Shown: in pieces, positions 17,391 to 27,264 of the stretch | Numbering within the stretch: position 1 is the stretch's first letter | Layout of the letters: the number at the start of each line of letters is the position of its first letter | NCBI GenBank assembly: GCA_016206505.1 | Contig: JACQRJ010000001.1 | Span: 1 to 45,155 of the forward strand | DNA: 45,155 nt | Reading direction: 5' to 3' | Source: Candidatus Peregrinibacteria bacterium | GTDB taxonomy: Bacteria; Patescibacteriota; Gracilibacteria; UBA1369; LOWO2-01-FULL-3 | Notes under the pieces: model-generated | The model's database searches: none | What the model saw: the letters and a program-made list of their open reading frames with translations, nothing else | Told to the model about the DNA's origin: nothing | Translations under genes and position numbers: made by a program

Positions 17391-19088
17391 ATGGCCGAGC
17401 TTAAATCCTGCAAAATCTGTAAATTAAATTATCAAGTCACCGATGATGATTTGAAATTTTATGAAAGCGTTTCGCCGGTTTTCAATGGGAAAAAATATTT
17501 TATTCCATCTCCAACACTTTGTCCCAATTGCAGGCAGCAAAGACGTTTGAGCTTTTGCAATGAATTCAATCTGTATCCGGGCGAGTGCGGTATGTGTAAA
17601 AAGCGCACTTTGACCGAGCATCCGCCGCATGCAAATCAGCCGATTTACTGCAAAGAATGTTGGCACAGCGATAAATGGGAACCGAGGGATTTTGGTAGAG
17701 AAGTGGATTTTGGCAGGCCGTTTTTTGACCAGGTTCATGATCTAAAAAGCTCTGTGCCCGCTCAAGCTTTGACTATCGACGGTGAGAATTTGAATTGCGA
17801 TTATATGCATTATGCCGGTTCATCAAAAAATTGTTATCTGATAATGCATGCTGATTTTTGCGAAAATTGTTCTTATGGCTATGGTTTTAAGAAAGTAATT
17901 TCCTGCGTGGACGGATTTTATAATCTGCACTCCGAGCTTTGCTATGACTGTGTGGATGTCTATAAATGTTATGGACTGAAAGGCTGTCAGGATTGTGTAA
18001 ACTGCAGTTCTTCGGCTTTTTTGCGCGACTGTATCGGATGCCAAAATTGTTTTTTGTCTGTTGGACTGCGCAACAAACAGTATTATTTTCAAAGCAAACA
18101 ATTGAGCAAAGAAGAATATGAAAGCAAAATGCGTGAAATCGATCTAGGATCTTATACTCAATATCAAAAGTGCCATGCGCGCTTAAAGGAGCTTGAAAAA
18201 GATTATTGTTTTAAACAGTTTCATACTACAAACGTGCAAAATTGCTCCGGAGATTATTTGAAAAACTGTAAAGATGTACAGTTTGGTTTTGATTGTGAGG
18301 ATGTAGAAGGCGGGAAGTATCTTTTTCAGATGGTTTTGGGTTCAAAAAATGTTTATGACATTTACCAATATGGCACGAATTTGCAGGCTTCTTATGAGTG
18401 CTGCATTTCGGGCGCCAACGGTTACGGGCTTGTTTTCACTCTGGATGGCCATATGAGTAGCAAAAATTTGGCTTATTGCTGGTATATAGAGCATGGTGAA
18501 AATTTATTCGGCTGCGTAAGTATGCATCATCGGTCGTACTGCATTTTGAATAAGCAATATACGCAAGAAGAGTATGAGGCGCTGGTTCCGAAGGTAATTG
18601 AGCATATGCAAAAGAGTAATGAATGGGGCGAATTTTTTGATTCAAAAATCGCACTTTTTGGCTATAATAAGACAACAGCACAAATGTGGTTTCCGATGAA
18701 AAAAGAAGACGTTTTGACGCGCGGGTGGAAATGGGATGAATATGAAAGTGAGCGGCCAAATGTTGTAAGTGTAATCAAAGCGGCTGATTTGCCGGATAAT
18801 ATTTCTGATGTTGATGACGAGATTTTGCAGGCGGCGATCGAATGTGAAGAAAGCGGAAAACTTTTTAAACTAACTCCTTTCGAGCTGAGTTTTTATCGCG
18901 ATAATCGTTTGCCATTGCCGAGAAAAGCTTTTTATCAGCGTAATTTAGCAAGATTTGCTCGGAGAAATCCGCGGAAATTCTATAAAAGAAGTTGTGAAAA
19001 GTGCAGCAAAGAAATCTTAACTACATACACCAAGGAACTTGCAGCAAAAGTGTGCTGTGAAGAGTGCTATATGAAAGCAGTTTATTGA
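17391..19088 (+). CDS. Cys-rich zinc-ribbon/solenoid-like paralog 3
   Basis: Same architecture; ...SELCYDCVDVYKCYGLKGCQDCVNC..., GLRNKQYYFQSKQLSKEEYE, C-terminal CEECYMKAVY. Confidence 0.85.
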   Translation: MAELKSCKICKLNYQVTDDDLKFYESVSPVFNGKKYFIPSPTLCPNCRQQRRLSFCNEFNLYPGECGMCKKRTLTEHPPHANQPIYCKECWHSDKWEPRDFGREVDFGRPFFDQVHDLKSSVPAQALTIDGENLNCDYMHYAGSSKNCYLIMHADFCENCSYGYGFKKVISCVDGFYNLHSELCYDCVDVYKCYGLKGCQDCVNCSSSAFLRDCIGCQNCFLSVGLRNKQYYFQSKQLSKEEYESKMREIDLGSYTQYQKCHARLKELEKDYCFKQFHTTNVQNCSGDYLKNCKDVQFGFDCEDVEGGKYLFQMVLGSKNVYDIYQYGTNLQASYECCISGANGYGLVFTLDGHMSSKNLAYCWYIEHGENLFGCVSMHHRSYCILNKQYTQEEYEALVPKVIEHMQKSNEWGEFFDSKIALFGYNKTTAQMWFPMKKEDVLTRGWKWDEYESERPNVVSVIKAADLPDNISDVDDEILQAAIECEESGKLFKLTPFELSFYRDNRLPLPRKAFYQRNLARFARRNPRKFYKRSCEKCSKEILTTYTKELAAKVCCEECYMKAVY

Positions 19089-19097
19089 TTTCTATAA

Positions 19098-19460
19098 TCA
19101 CTTCCTATCTTTTATCTTTGGTGCCGTTGAAACAAACAGCGCTAAAGTAGCTCCGAGTAAGCCAATGTCTCTTACGGTAATTGTCGTGATGCCCGTTGTA
19201 GCCAGGACGATAATTAGATGCATTGCCCCAAGAGCTGCCGCTACCCAAATCAATACATCAATCAATAAAAAGAAGCCGATTACAATATCCAATACGGCTG
19301 TTGATAGCATTGCTGTTTTCAAGGGAACCGGTAATAAATTTAGCGCCCAGGGCTGGATCAGTCCTCCCCATGCTTCAGGACTCTGAAAAATTAAAATGCC
19401 GACCCAGAGAAAATTGATTGCAAGGGCAACTCTTGCAATATGATAAGCGGTTTTATTCAT
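19098..19460 (-). CDS. DoxX-like small membrane protein
   Basis: MNKTAYHIARVALAINFLWVGILIFQSPEAWGG...; four hydrophobic segments; ATGA overlap with the VKOR gene. Confidence 0.55.
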   Translation of the reverse strand: MNKTAYHIARVALAINFLWVGILIFQSPEAWGGLIQPWALNLLPVPLKTAMLSTAVLDIVIGFFLLIDVLIWVAAALGAMHLIIVLATTGITTITVRDIGLLGATLALFVSTAPKIKDRK

Positions 19461-19867
19461 ACCAAATTGGTTAATAAAATTATTAAAGTCATGAGCCAGA
19501 TTGTTATTGCCGACAATAAGCACCAAAAACACCAGGCTTTGATGACAAATTTTTGTAAATAAACCAGTACGATTGAAAAAATTGCGGCTGAGAAAATTGA
19601 CGCCCTGGCAAGCATATCCAAAACCTGCAAAGGCTCTATCCCTACAACGATTAATCCCAATATTAAGCTCAAAACAAAATAAAAGAAGAAACCCAAAATG
19701 TCGTTGTGTATGCCAAAGATTTTGTTGTATTTACTCTCAAGTACAACCTGACAACTGCCGCCGATAAAACAATGTGGAGCGCTATCGGCTTTTCTTTTTT
19801 TAATGAGGTAACTTGTTTCACTGAGGCCTATGGCAGCTAATGTGAAAAGCAGGGCGTGAATAGTCAT
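19457..19867 (-). CDS. Vitamin K epoxide reductase (VKOR) family protein
   Basis: Four TM segments, paired Cys, C-terminal AWCFWCLLSA redox CxxC. Confidence 0.8.
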   Translation of the reverse strand: MTIHALLFTLAAIGLSETSYLIKKRKADSAPHCFIGGSCQVVLESKYNKIFGIHNDILGFFFYFVLSLILGLIVVGIEPLQVLDMLARASIFSAAIFSIVLVYLQKFVIKAWCFWCLLSAITIWLMTLIILLTNLV

Positions 19868-19877
19868 AAAAAAAAAT

Positions 19878-20249
19878 TTATTCAACTATTAAGCTGCCTT
19901 CCATGCCAAAGTCTCTATGTCCGGCAACCGAGCAATATATGGCATACGTTCCGGCCTTTTCCGGAGTAAACAAAAAACTATCTTCTTCATTTGGCCCGAT
20001 CTGTTTCGTTTTCTGCTCAGTTCTCTCGATGACCAAATCATGCACAAACTTGCCCTGATTTTTGAAAACTATCTTTACGGTTTCGCCCGCTTTCAAATTC
20101 ACAGTATTGGGCTGAAAGCTGAATTCATTGCCGGTAAATATCACTTCTTTCGTTTCTGTTGCCGTTGAAACCGGCTTTTGTTCAGCTTTATTACAAGCAG
20201 TCAGAAGCACTAGGGCGGTAACAACGATGATTAAAAATTTCTTTTTCAT
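19878..20249 (-). CDS. Cupredoxin-domain lipoprotein
   Basis: MKKKFLIIVVTALVLLTAC lipobox; copper-ligand pattern H..(C)SVAGHRDFGM. Confidence 0.85.
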   Translation of the reverse strand: MKKKFLIIVVTALVLLTACNKAEQKPVSTATETKEVIFTGNEFSFQPNTVNLKAGETVKIVFKNQGKFVHDLVIERTEQKTKQIGPNEEDSFLFTPEKAGTYAIYCSVAGHRDFGMEGSLIVE

Positions 20250-20351
20250 TTTTGTTGAGGTTAAGATTTTTTCTTTGCACATAGTAGCATAAACCTTGCA
20301 CATTTTGGTAAAGCATGAAAAAATTCAGCCTCGGGATTTAAGGGCAATTGC

Positions 20352-22892
20352 ATGGGAACACTGACGCCAATGATGGCGCAATACAAAAAGATAAAAGAAC
20401 AATATCAGGACTGCATTTTGATGTTTCGCCTGGGGGATTTTTACGAAATGTTTTTTGAGGATGCTCTTGAGGCAAGCAGGATTTTGCAGATTACACTCAC
20501 TGCGCGCGGCAAAGGGGGCGAAAACGAGACGCCGATGTGCGGAATCCCCTATCATGCTCTGGATGGTTATCTTTATAAACTGACAAAGGCGAGGAAGAAA
20601 GTGGCGATTTGCGATCAGATGACTGCGCCGGATGGCAAAGGAATCGTAGAGAGAGATGTGACAAAAGTCGTGACGCCGGGGACAACTTTCAACGAAAATA
20701 TTCTTGAAACAAAAGCGAATAATTACGTGGCGGCGATTTTTTGCGACGGTAAAAAGTTTGCTCTCGCTTACTGCGATATTACAACCGGAGAATTTAAGGT
20801 TTCGGAATTTTTGAGCCGTAAGGATCTGGAGGCGGAAATCACTAAAATTGCCCCTGCGGAGTGCATTGGTGAGGAAAGTTTTTTGCAGGAATTTGCGGTA
20901 TTTTTTAAGTCGATGGAAATTTGCAGATTTCCATTTTTGTATCGTTTGGATGCTGAGAAAGAACTGAAAAATCATTTTCAAATTCAAAATTTGCAAAGTT
21001 TTGGCCTGGAAAATAAACCGTTTGCGGTTTATTGCTGCGGTATGCTTTTTGAATATCTGAAACAGACGCAAAAATCGGATCTGCAACATATTCAAAAAAT
21101 TGTTTTTTACGAGGCGTCTGAATTTATGCGTCTTGATGAAGCTTTGATTTTTAATCTGGAATTGTTTTTTACCGGTCGGGAAGGGAAAAGAGAGGGCAGC
21201 CTGATTTGGGTTTTGGATCAGACTGTGACCTGTATGGGAGGGCGTTTGATAAGAAACTGGCTGAAAAATCCACTGTTGAATCTTGAAGCAATTTCGGAAA
21301 GGCAAAGGAAGGTGGAATTTTTTGTGCGGGATTCAAATTTGCTGAGAGAAATGAGGGAAACCTTGCAGGGCTTATATGACATCGAAAGGTTGCTTGGTCG
21401 TTTGAGTCTGGGCAGTGGCAATGCGCGAGATTTGATTGCGATGAAAGAGTCGTTGAAGAAAATTCCGGAGATCAAAAATCTTGCGAATGAGCTTGGAGAA
21501 AATCTTTGTGTTTTCGAAAATCTTGTTGATTTGATCGAGAAAGCGATTGACGAAAATGCACCTTTGAGCGTGCGGGATGGCAATATGATTCGCGGTGGAT
21601 ACAATGATGAACTTGATGAACTGCGGTCTTTGCTTAGCGAAGGCAAAACTTTCATAAAAAATATGCAGGAAAGAGAAATAAAAAGGACTGGAATCTCTTC
21701 TCTGAAAGTAAAATTCAATAAAGTTTTCGGTTATTATATTGAGATTTCCAAGGCGAATTTGGATGCTGTGCCATCAGATTATTTCCGCAAACAAACTTTG
21801 GTAAATGCGGAAAGATTTATTACGCCGGAGCTCAAAGAATATGAAGAAAAAGTTTTGCATGCGGAAGAAAAAATTCGCGAATTGGAATATGAACTTTTTT
21901 ATCAAGTTCGCATGGAGGTGATTAAGGAAATTCTGCAAATTCAGCAGACTGCAAAAGCTTTGGCGGAGATAGATGTATTTAGCAATTTCGCATTTATTGC
22001 GGAAAAGTTCGGCTACTGCAAGCCGGAAATAAGTGAAACTGGCGAAGTTGAAATAATCGAAGGCAGACATCCGGTAATAGAAAGAATCGTTTCCGATTTT
22101 GTGCCGAATGATTGTATTTTTGAAGATACGAGAAAATTTTTGTTAATTACAGGGCCAAATATGGGTGGTAAATCGACATATTTGAGGCAGGTTGCTTTGA
22201 TTTGCCTGATGGCGCAATTGGGCAGTTTTGTGCCGGCAAAAACTGCAAAACTCTCTGTGGTTGATAGGATTTTCACCAGAGTCGGCGCATCGGATAATCT
22301 TTCCAGAGGGCAAAGTACTTTTATGGTGGAGATGCAGGAAGCCGCTTATATTTTAAATCAGGCGACTTCTCAAAGTTTGATTATTCTTGATGAAATCGGG
22401 CGCGGCACTTCGACTTATGACGGCGTAAGTATCGCGTGGGCGATTATGGAATATCTGCATGATCGCGTGGGTGCAAAAACCTTGTTTGCAACGCATTATC
22501 ATGAACTGATCGAGCTGGCGGAAGGCTTAAAAGAAGCCGTAAATTTGAGCGTATTGGTGAGAGAAACCGGTGCCGAGGGAGTTGTGTTTTTGTATCGGGT
22601 TGTAGAAGGTGCTGTTGATAAAAGTTATGGAATCGAGGTGGCAAAACTGGCGGGGCTTCCTGTTGATGTCGTTGGGCGAGCACGTGGGGTTTTGAGAGAA
22701 TTGGAAACGAAACATATTAAAAAAAGTGCTGTCAGTCCCGATCAAACTTCAATTTTCGAAAGAGAGTCCAAAGGCTTGAGTGCAGGGCAAAAACTACTTT
22801 TTGAAGACTTGAATGCCGTGAATATTGATAAAATGACACCGCTTGAAGCTTTGAAAAAGCTTTCGGATATGAAGGCAAGGTCTAAAAAGTAG
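20352..22892 (+). CDS. mutS: DNA mismatch repair protein MutS
   Basis: MFRLGDFYEMFFEDA, TGPNMGGKSTYLRQVALI, DEIGRGTSTYDGVSIAWA, ATHYHEL. Confidence 0.97.
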   Translation: MGTLTPMMAQYKKIKEQYQDCILMFRLGDFYEMFFEDALEASRILQITLTARGKGGENETPMCGIPYHALDGYLYKLTKARKKVAICDQMTAPDGKGIVERDVTKVVTPGTTFNENILETKANNYVAAIFCDGKKFALAYCDITTGEFKVSEFLSRKDLEAEITKIAPAECIGEESFLQEFAVFFKSMEICRFPFLYRLDAEKELKNHFQIQNLQSFGLENKPFAVYCCGMLFEYLKQTQKSDLQHIQKIVFYEASEFMRLDEALIFNLELFFTGREGKREGSLIWVLDQTVTCMGGRLIRNWLKNPLLNLEAISERQRKVEFFVRDSNLLREMRETLQGLYDIERLLGRLSLGSGNARDLIAMKESLKKIPEIKNLANELGENLCVFENLVDLIEKAIDENAPLSVRDGNMIRGGYNDELDELRSLLSEGKTFIKNMQEREIKRTGISSLKVKFNKVFGYYIEISKANLDAVPSDYFRKQTLVNAERFITPELKEYEEKVLHAEEKIRELEYELFYQVRMEVIKEILQIQQTAKALAEIDVFSNFAFIAEKFGYCKPEISETGEVEIIEGRHPVIERIVSDFVPNDCIFEDTRKFLLITGPNMGGKSTYLRQVALICLMAQLGSFVPAKTAKLSVVDRIFTRVGASDNLSRGQSTFMVEMQEAAYILNQATSQSLIILDEIGRGTSTYDGVSIAWAIMEYLHDRVGAKTLFATHYHELIELAEGLKEAVNLSVLVRETGAEGVVFLYRVVEGAVDKSYGIEVAKLAGLPVDVVGRARGVLRELETKHIKKSAVSPDQTSIFERESKGLSAGQKLLFEDLNAVNIDKMTPLEALKKLSDMKARSKK

Positions 22893-22928
22893 AGATGTGC
22901 TATATTCGAACTGTTTACTAAAAAAAAA

Positions 22929-24041
22929 TTGCTTATGAAAAAGTTTCTAAAATCCGGTTTTATAGTTTTTGTGGCTTTGTTTTTGTTGGCCGGATGCCAG
23001 AGCAAAGATGGTGCGCAGGATCAGCGCGAGGAGCCGGAACGGAATAAAAATGAAGATCAGTATAAAGAGCAAATTGATGAATTGTTAACGAAAGTTGATG
23101 AACTTGAAGATCAATTGGAGGAAAAAGAAGTTCAGAATGATGAAGATTTGGAAGATGAAGATAGTCAAGAAGGTGATGGCGAAGTGGAAGTTGAAGTGGA
23201 AAATGATCCTGATGACACTTTCTTTGCTTTACAAAGTGGTATCGAAGATGGCGATACACTCTGGAATTTGCCGGTAATTTTCAAAGGTACGGTTTCGTCC
23301 GATGCGGAAAAGGTTGTTGTAACCGCAAAGGGCTACGATAATGCCCACAACAAAGGCTACAAAGATGTTTACACTTTGAAAGATTTCAAAAAAGGTGATG
23401 GAACATTTACGTATCGTGCAAAGCCTGAATGGAAAAATATGAATATTGGTAGGAACGATTATGAATTTGAAGTTTTTTTCGAGGATGGGAGTTCGAGAAC
23501 TGCGGAAATTGCGATTAATTATATTTATGACGGTGAAGGTGAAATCGCTTTTGATGGATGCGGAGATGCGAAGAATTATAAAGATTATGTCTGGTTCGAT
23601 GATTTGGCTGATAGATACAATAAACTTGGTTTAACAAAATATGAGAAAAAAATGACTCTTGATGGCGTGACAGGTGAAGGGGCTGTAGCAGGCGAAAAAG
23701 TGATAGAAGAGATGTGCTTTGCAAAAAATGGCCGTGTTGCCGTATTTATTTCTTCCGGTTCATATTGCGATAGTGGTTATATTTATAGATATTTTACGGA
23801 GACCAACACTTTGGAACAGGCAAAAATGAATCTGGAAGAAGGTTGCAATGCGACATTTATCGAATTTTTGAAACGCACTGGAAATATAATTCCCGTTAAG
23901 GCCGGCTTGGCAGACGCAGGGTGTTTTTCGGAAGATTATTTTGATTATGATTTTATAAAAAACAATTTAATCAGAAAAAAGACGTTTTTCGATTGTATAG
24001 ATGATGGTGAAGAAGGCGAATGGGAAATTATTAATAATTGA
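22929..24041 (+). CDS. Acidic hypothetical lipoprotein
   Basis: Signal sequence with LLAGC lipobox followed by Glu/Asp-rich linker; sits between mutS and mutL. Confidence 0.7.
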   Translation: MLMKKFLKSGFIVFVALFLLAGCQSKDGAQDQREEPERNKNEDQYKEQIDELLTKVDELEDQLEEKEVQNDEDLEDEDSQEGDGEVEVEVENDPDDTFFALQSGIEDGDTLWNLPVIFKGTVSSDAEKVVVTAKGYDNAHNKGYKDVYTLKDFKKGDGTFTYRAKPEWKNMNIGRNDYEFEVFFEDGSSRTAEIAINYIYDGEGEIAFDGCGDAKNYKDYVWFDDLADRYNKLGLTKYEKKMTLDGVTGEGAVAGEKVIEEMCFAKNGRVAVFISSGSYCDSGYIYRYFTETNTLEQAKMNLEEGCNATFIEFLKRTGNIIPVKAGLADAGCFSEDYFDYDFIKNNLIRKKTFFDCIDDGEEGEWEIINN

Positions 24042-24049
24042 TTTTTACG

Positions 24050-25834
24050 ATGTCGATTATCAAAATTTTGCCGGAAAATCTGGTAAATCAGATTGCTGCC
24101 GGTGAAGTCATTGAAAGGCCAGCTTCCGCCGTCAAAGAACTGATTGAAAACAGTCTGGATGCTGGGGCAACCGAGATTTGTGTTGAGCTAAAGGATGGCG
24201 GAAAAACTTTTATCAAAGTTAGCGATAATGGCTGCGGGATTTCCAAAGAAGATTTGGGAATATCCGTTTTGCGGCATGCAACAAGCAAGATTTCCGTGGA
24301 AGCGGATTTATGGAAAATTGCGACTATGGGGTTTCGCGGGGAAGCATTGTCGAGCATTGCGGGAATTTCCAAGTTTGTGATACGCAGTCGAAAAGAAGGT
24401 GAAAATGTCGGCAATATGCTCGAACTTGAGGGAGGTGAAAACCGAATTTTAAAAGAAGTTGGAATGAGTGTCGGCACTGCTGTTGAAGTTTATGATCTTT
24501 TTTTCAATACACCGGCGCGAAGAAAGTATTTGAAAAGTGAAGCGACCGAACTTGGTCATATTACTGCCGCCGTAAGCAGTATCGCGCTGGCTCATCCTGA
24601 AGTTAATTTCAAGCTGATTCATAATGAAAAAATTATTAACGATCTGCCGAAAGTGACCGAACTTTTGGCTCGTATTTCCGATATTTTTGGCAAATCAACT
24701 TCGGAAATGATGTTGCCGATTTTTTATGGAGGGAGCGAGTTTCAAATAGATGGTTATATCGCCAAGCCGGTGTTGAGCCGCAGCAGTTCTCAGCATCAAT
24801 ATTTTTTCGTAAATGGCAGAGCGATTACCGATCATCTTTTGGCAAATAGAGTGAAGGTTGCTTATCACTCTATGTTGATGGAACATAAAAAACCGATTTT
24901 TGTTATTAATATTAAAATTGATCCGGCACTGATCGATGTAAATGTGCATCCGCGCAAACTGGAGATCAGATTTGAAGATCAGCAAGGGATGATTAAAGCG
25001 ATTTATGGCTGCGTAAAATCTGCACTGGAGAAGCAAAGTCTGATGCCAAAGGGAGGCAGCGAGACACAAAGATATATGAGTGATGGGAAAATAGGGCAAA
25101 GTTTTGAGAAGGATTTTGTCGGCGGCAGTTTTGGACGCGTGGCTGGTAGAGGAAGGCTTGGCAGTGAAGCTGCAGATGCCATAAGGTTTACTGAAAAATT
25201 TTCGCAGAAATCCATTTTTTCTGAGCGGGAAAATCGTGATTTGGAGCCCGGAAATGACTTTGCGATCAAACCGGTGATGCAGATTATGAATTCATATATC
25301 GTCGCCGAAAGTGAAGGAGGTATCACTTTGATCGATCAGCATGCCGCGCATGAAAGAGTGCGCTTTGAAACTTTGATGGCGCAATTTGAGAAAGAGAATA
25401 AGGAAATTCAGCCCCTGCTTATGCCGTTTTCGCTGGAATTAACGAGCAACGAAGTGCTTTTATTGCAGGAAAATATGCAGATTTTTGAAGGCCTGGGTTT
25501 TGAAATCGAACATTTCGGCGGGCAAAGTTTTGTAATCCAGAGTGTGCCATCCGTGCTTGCAAGTCAGGATCTCCATGACGTAATTAAAGGCGTTTTGGAT
25601 GATTTACTGGAGGGCAAAATGGCGACAAAGATGCAGGGGAAAATGGAAGAAATTTTGACTTATATGTCTTGTCGCAGCGCTATAAAATTTGGTCAAAAAC
25701 TTTCGATTATGGAAATGGAATCTCTGGTTTTGCAGCTTCAAAAATGCACTCATCCATACACCTGTCCACATGGGAGGCCGACTATGGTGAAATTGACAGT
25801 CGATGAAATGGCGCGAATGTTCGGGCGGAAATAA
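24050..25834 (+). CDS. mutL: DNA mismatch repair protein MutL
   Basis: MSIIKILPENLVNQIAAGEVIERPASAVKELIENSLDAGA; DNGCGI; GFRGEALSSI; CPHGRPTMV. Confidence 0.97.
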   Translation: MSIIKILPENLVNQIAAGEVIERPASAVKELIENSLDAGATEICVELKDGGKTFIKVSDNGCGISKEDLGISVLRHATSKISVEADLWKIATMGFRGEALSSIAGISKFVIRSRKEGENVGNMLELEGGENRILKEVGMSVGTAVEVYDLFFNTPARRKYLKSEATELGHITAAVSSIALAHPEVNFKLIHNEKIINDLPKVTELLARISDIFGKSTSEMMLPIFYGGSEFQIDGYIAKPVLSRSSSQHQYFFVNGRAITDHLLANRVKVAYHSMLMEHKKPIFVINIKIDPALIDVNVHPRKLEIRFEDQQGMIKAIYGCVKSALEKQSLMPKGGSETQRYMSDGKIGQSFEKDFVGGSFGRVAGRGRLGSEAADAIRFTEKFSQKSIFSERENRDLEPGNDFAIKPVMQIMNSYIVAESEGGITLIDQHAAHERVRFETLMAQFEKENKEIQPLLMPFSLELTSNEVLLLQENMQIFEGLGFEIEHFGGQSFVIQSVPSVLASQDLHDVIKGVLDDLLEGKMATKMQGKMEEILTYMSCRSAIKFGQKLSIMEMESLVLQLQKCTHPYTCPHGRPTMVKLTVDEMARMFGRK

Positions 25835-25845
25835 AAAATTTCCGC
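25825..25845. terminator. Bidirectional intrinsic-terminator-like hairpin GCGGAAAT-AAAAA-ATTTCCGC
   Basis: 8-bp perfect stem spanning the mutL stop and abutting the convergent Cys-rich gene stop. Confidence 0.55.
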
Positions 25846-27264
25846 TAATTAATCTCTTTGAGATAACAATTTTCGCAATATATTTTCTCGGGGCGACTTT
25901 GTGAGTATGTCGTCAATATCTCGGCTTTACACTGGGAACATTCCCGAGGATAAAGACGCCTTGGGTTTCTCAATTTCTTACGATCGCTGTGGCGACAGTT
26001 GAAGCATTTGCGTGGGATGGCAATGCTTTTTTGCCGATAGAAGCGCAGTTCCTTCTCACCAATCTTGTAATTTTTGGCACAATCACTGCAGGCAAGCAGC
26101 TCATTGATTATCGTGTCCGGGACGTCATCAAGATTATCAGGAATTGCATATTGACTGGGCTTAAATTCGCGCAGATCTTTTGATTTCCATTTATAACCTT
26201 TCGCCTTGGCTTCTTCCTCTGTAAGCGGAAAATAATCCTGAGCCACAGTCTCGTTGTAGCCGAATTGTGACATTTGAATCGGAAAAAATTCTCCCCATTC
26301 ACCCGTTTTTTTCAGATGCTCAATTATTTTTGGCAATAAAGCTTCGTATTCTTCTTTGGCGTACTGCTTGTTTAAAATACAATATTGCTTTTGTATAAGC
26401 CCGGTTGAGCCAAAAATATTGTGACAATTTTTGTAACAATAGGCGCTATGAAAAACATTGGACACGCCGAGAACGGCATAGAAACTGCCAATTACATTTT
26501 CGGAGCCGGCACCGCAGCAAGCAGAGTCATAGCAACGTTGCATATTGTCACCCCAAATATCGATATCGTAACAGTCGCTGGCGTCCATCATCGTATTGGT
26601 GCAAAATTTGCAGTCACGAAGATTTCTACAGTCGAAGCAAAAAAAAGAATCTTTGGAATTATCAATATTGTCACCGGTGACGTTTTCATTTTGCACAATT
26701 CACACATTCATAACAAAACTCGGATTCTGTGAGATAGAAAAAATCAATACAGCTCTTGATAATGGCAAAAGTTTCTCCATAAAGACAGTCCAGACCCTGC
26801 TCTCCGTCAAATACCAGATAGCAGTTTTTTAGTTTGTAATTGTCATTGGTGTATTCGCTGTTGTCGTTGTCGCCCAGAACTATCAGGCCTATTTTTGGAA
26901 CTTCCAAAAAAAGATCCCCGAATTGGTCAAAAAAAGTACGATTAAAATCGAATTGGCGGCCATAGCTTAGCGCGTCCCATTTATCGCCATACCACTGCAT
27001 GTGGCCGAAAACTTTGTAAGGCTTGCCAGGTGAATAAATGGAAATAATTTCTTTCCCCGTCAGGTCGCATTTACGCTTGTAAAGGTTGATTTCATTGCGC
27101 CAGGAAAGCCGACGGCGCTGCCTCTCATCGGGGCAAAGAGTGGGCGGATTTACTCCCATCTTTTCATAGAAAGAAAAATCCTCCTGAGAAATTGCAAAGT
27201 TTTCTCCGCTGACGGCACAATTTTTTCCGCTAGTCCTCAATGAGGGCGGTAAAATATCGATCAT
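25845..27264 (-). pseudogene. Cys-rich family paralog 4 split into two frames (25845..26696 and 26686..27264), internal deletion plus frameshift
   Basis: Upstream ORF stops at CYECVNCAK*, downstream frame resumes at NENVTGDNIDNSKD; about 90 aa present between these motifs in paralog 2 is missing. Confidence 0.7.
26671..26680. repeat. TCACCGGTGA palindrome at the Cys-rich pseudogene junction
   Basis: GAAAACGTCACCGGTGA shared exactly with the HNH gene copy at 43488. Confidence 0.6.
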
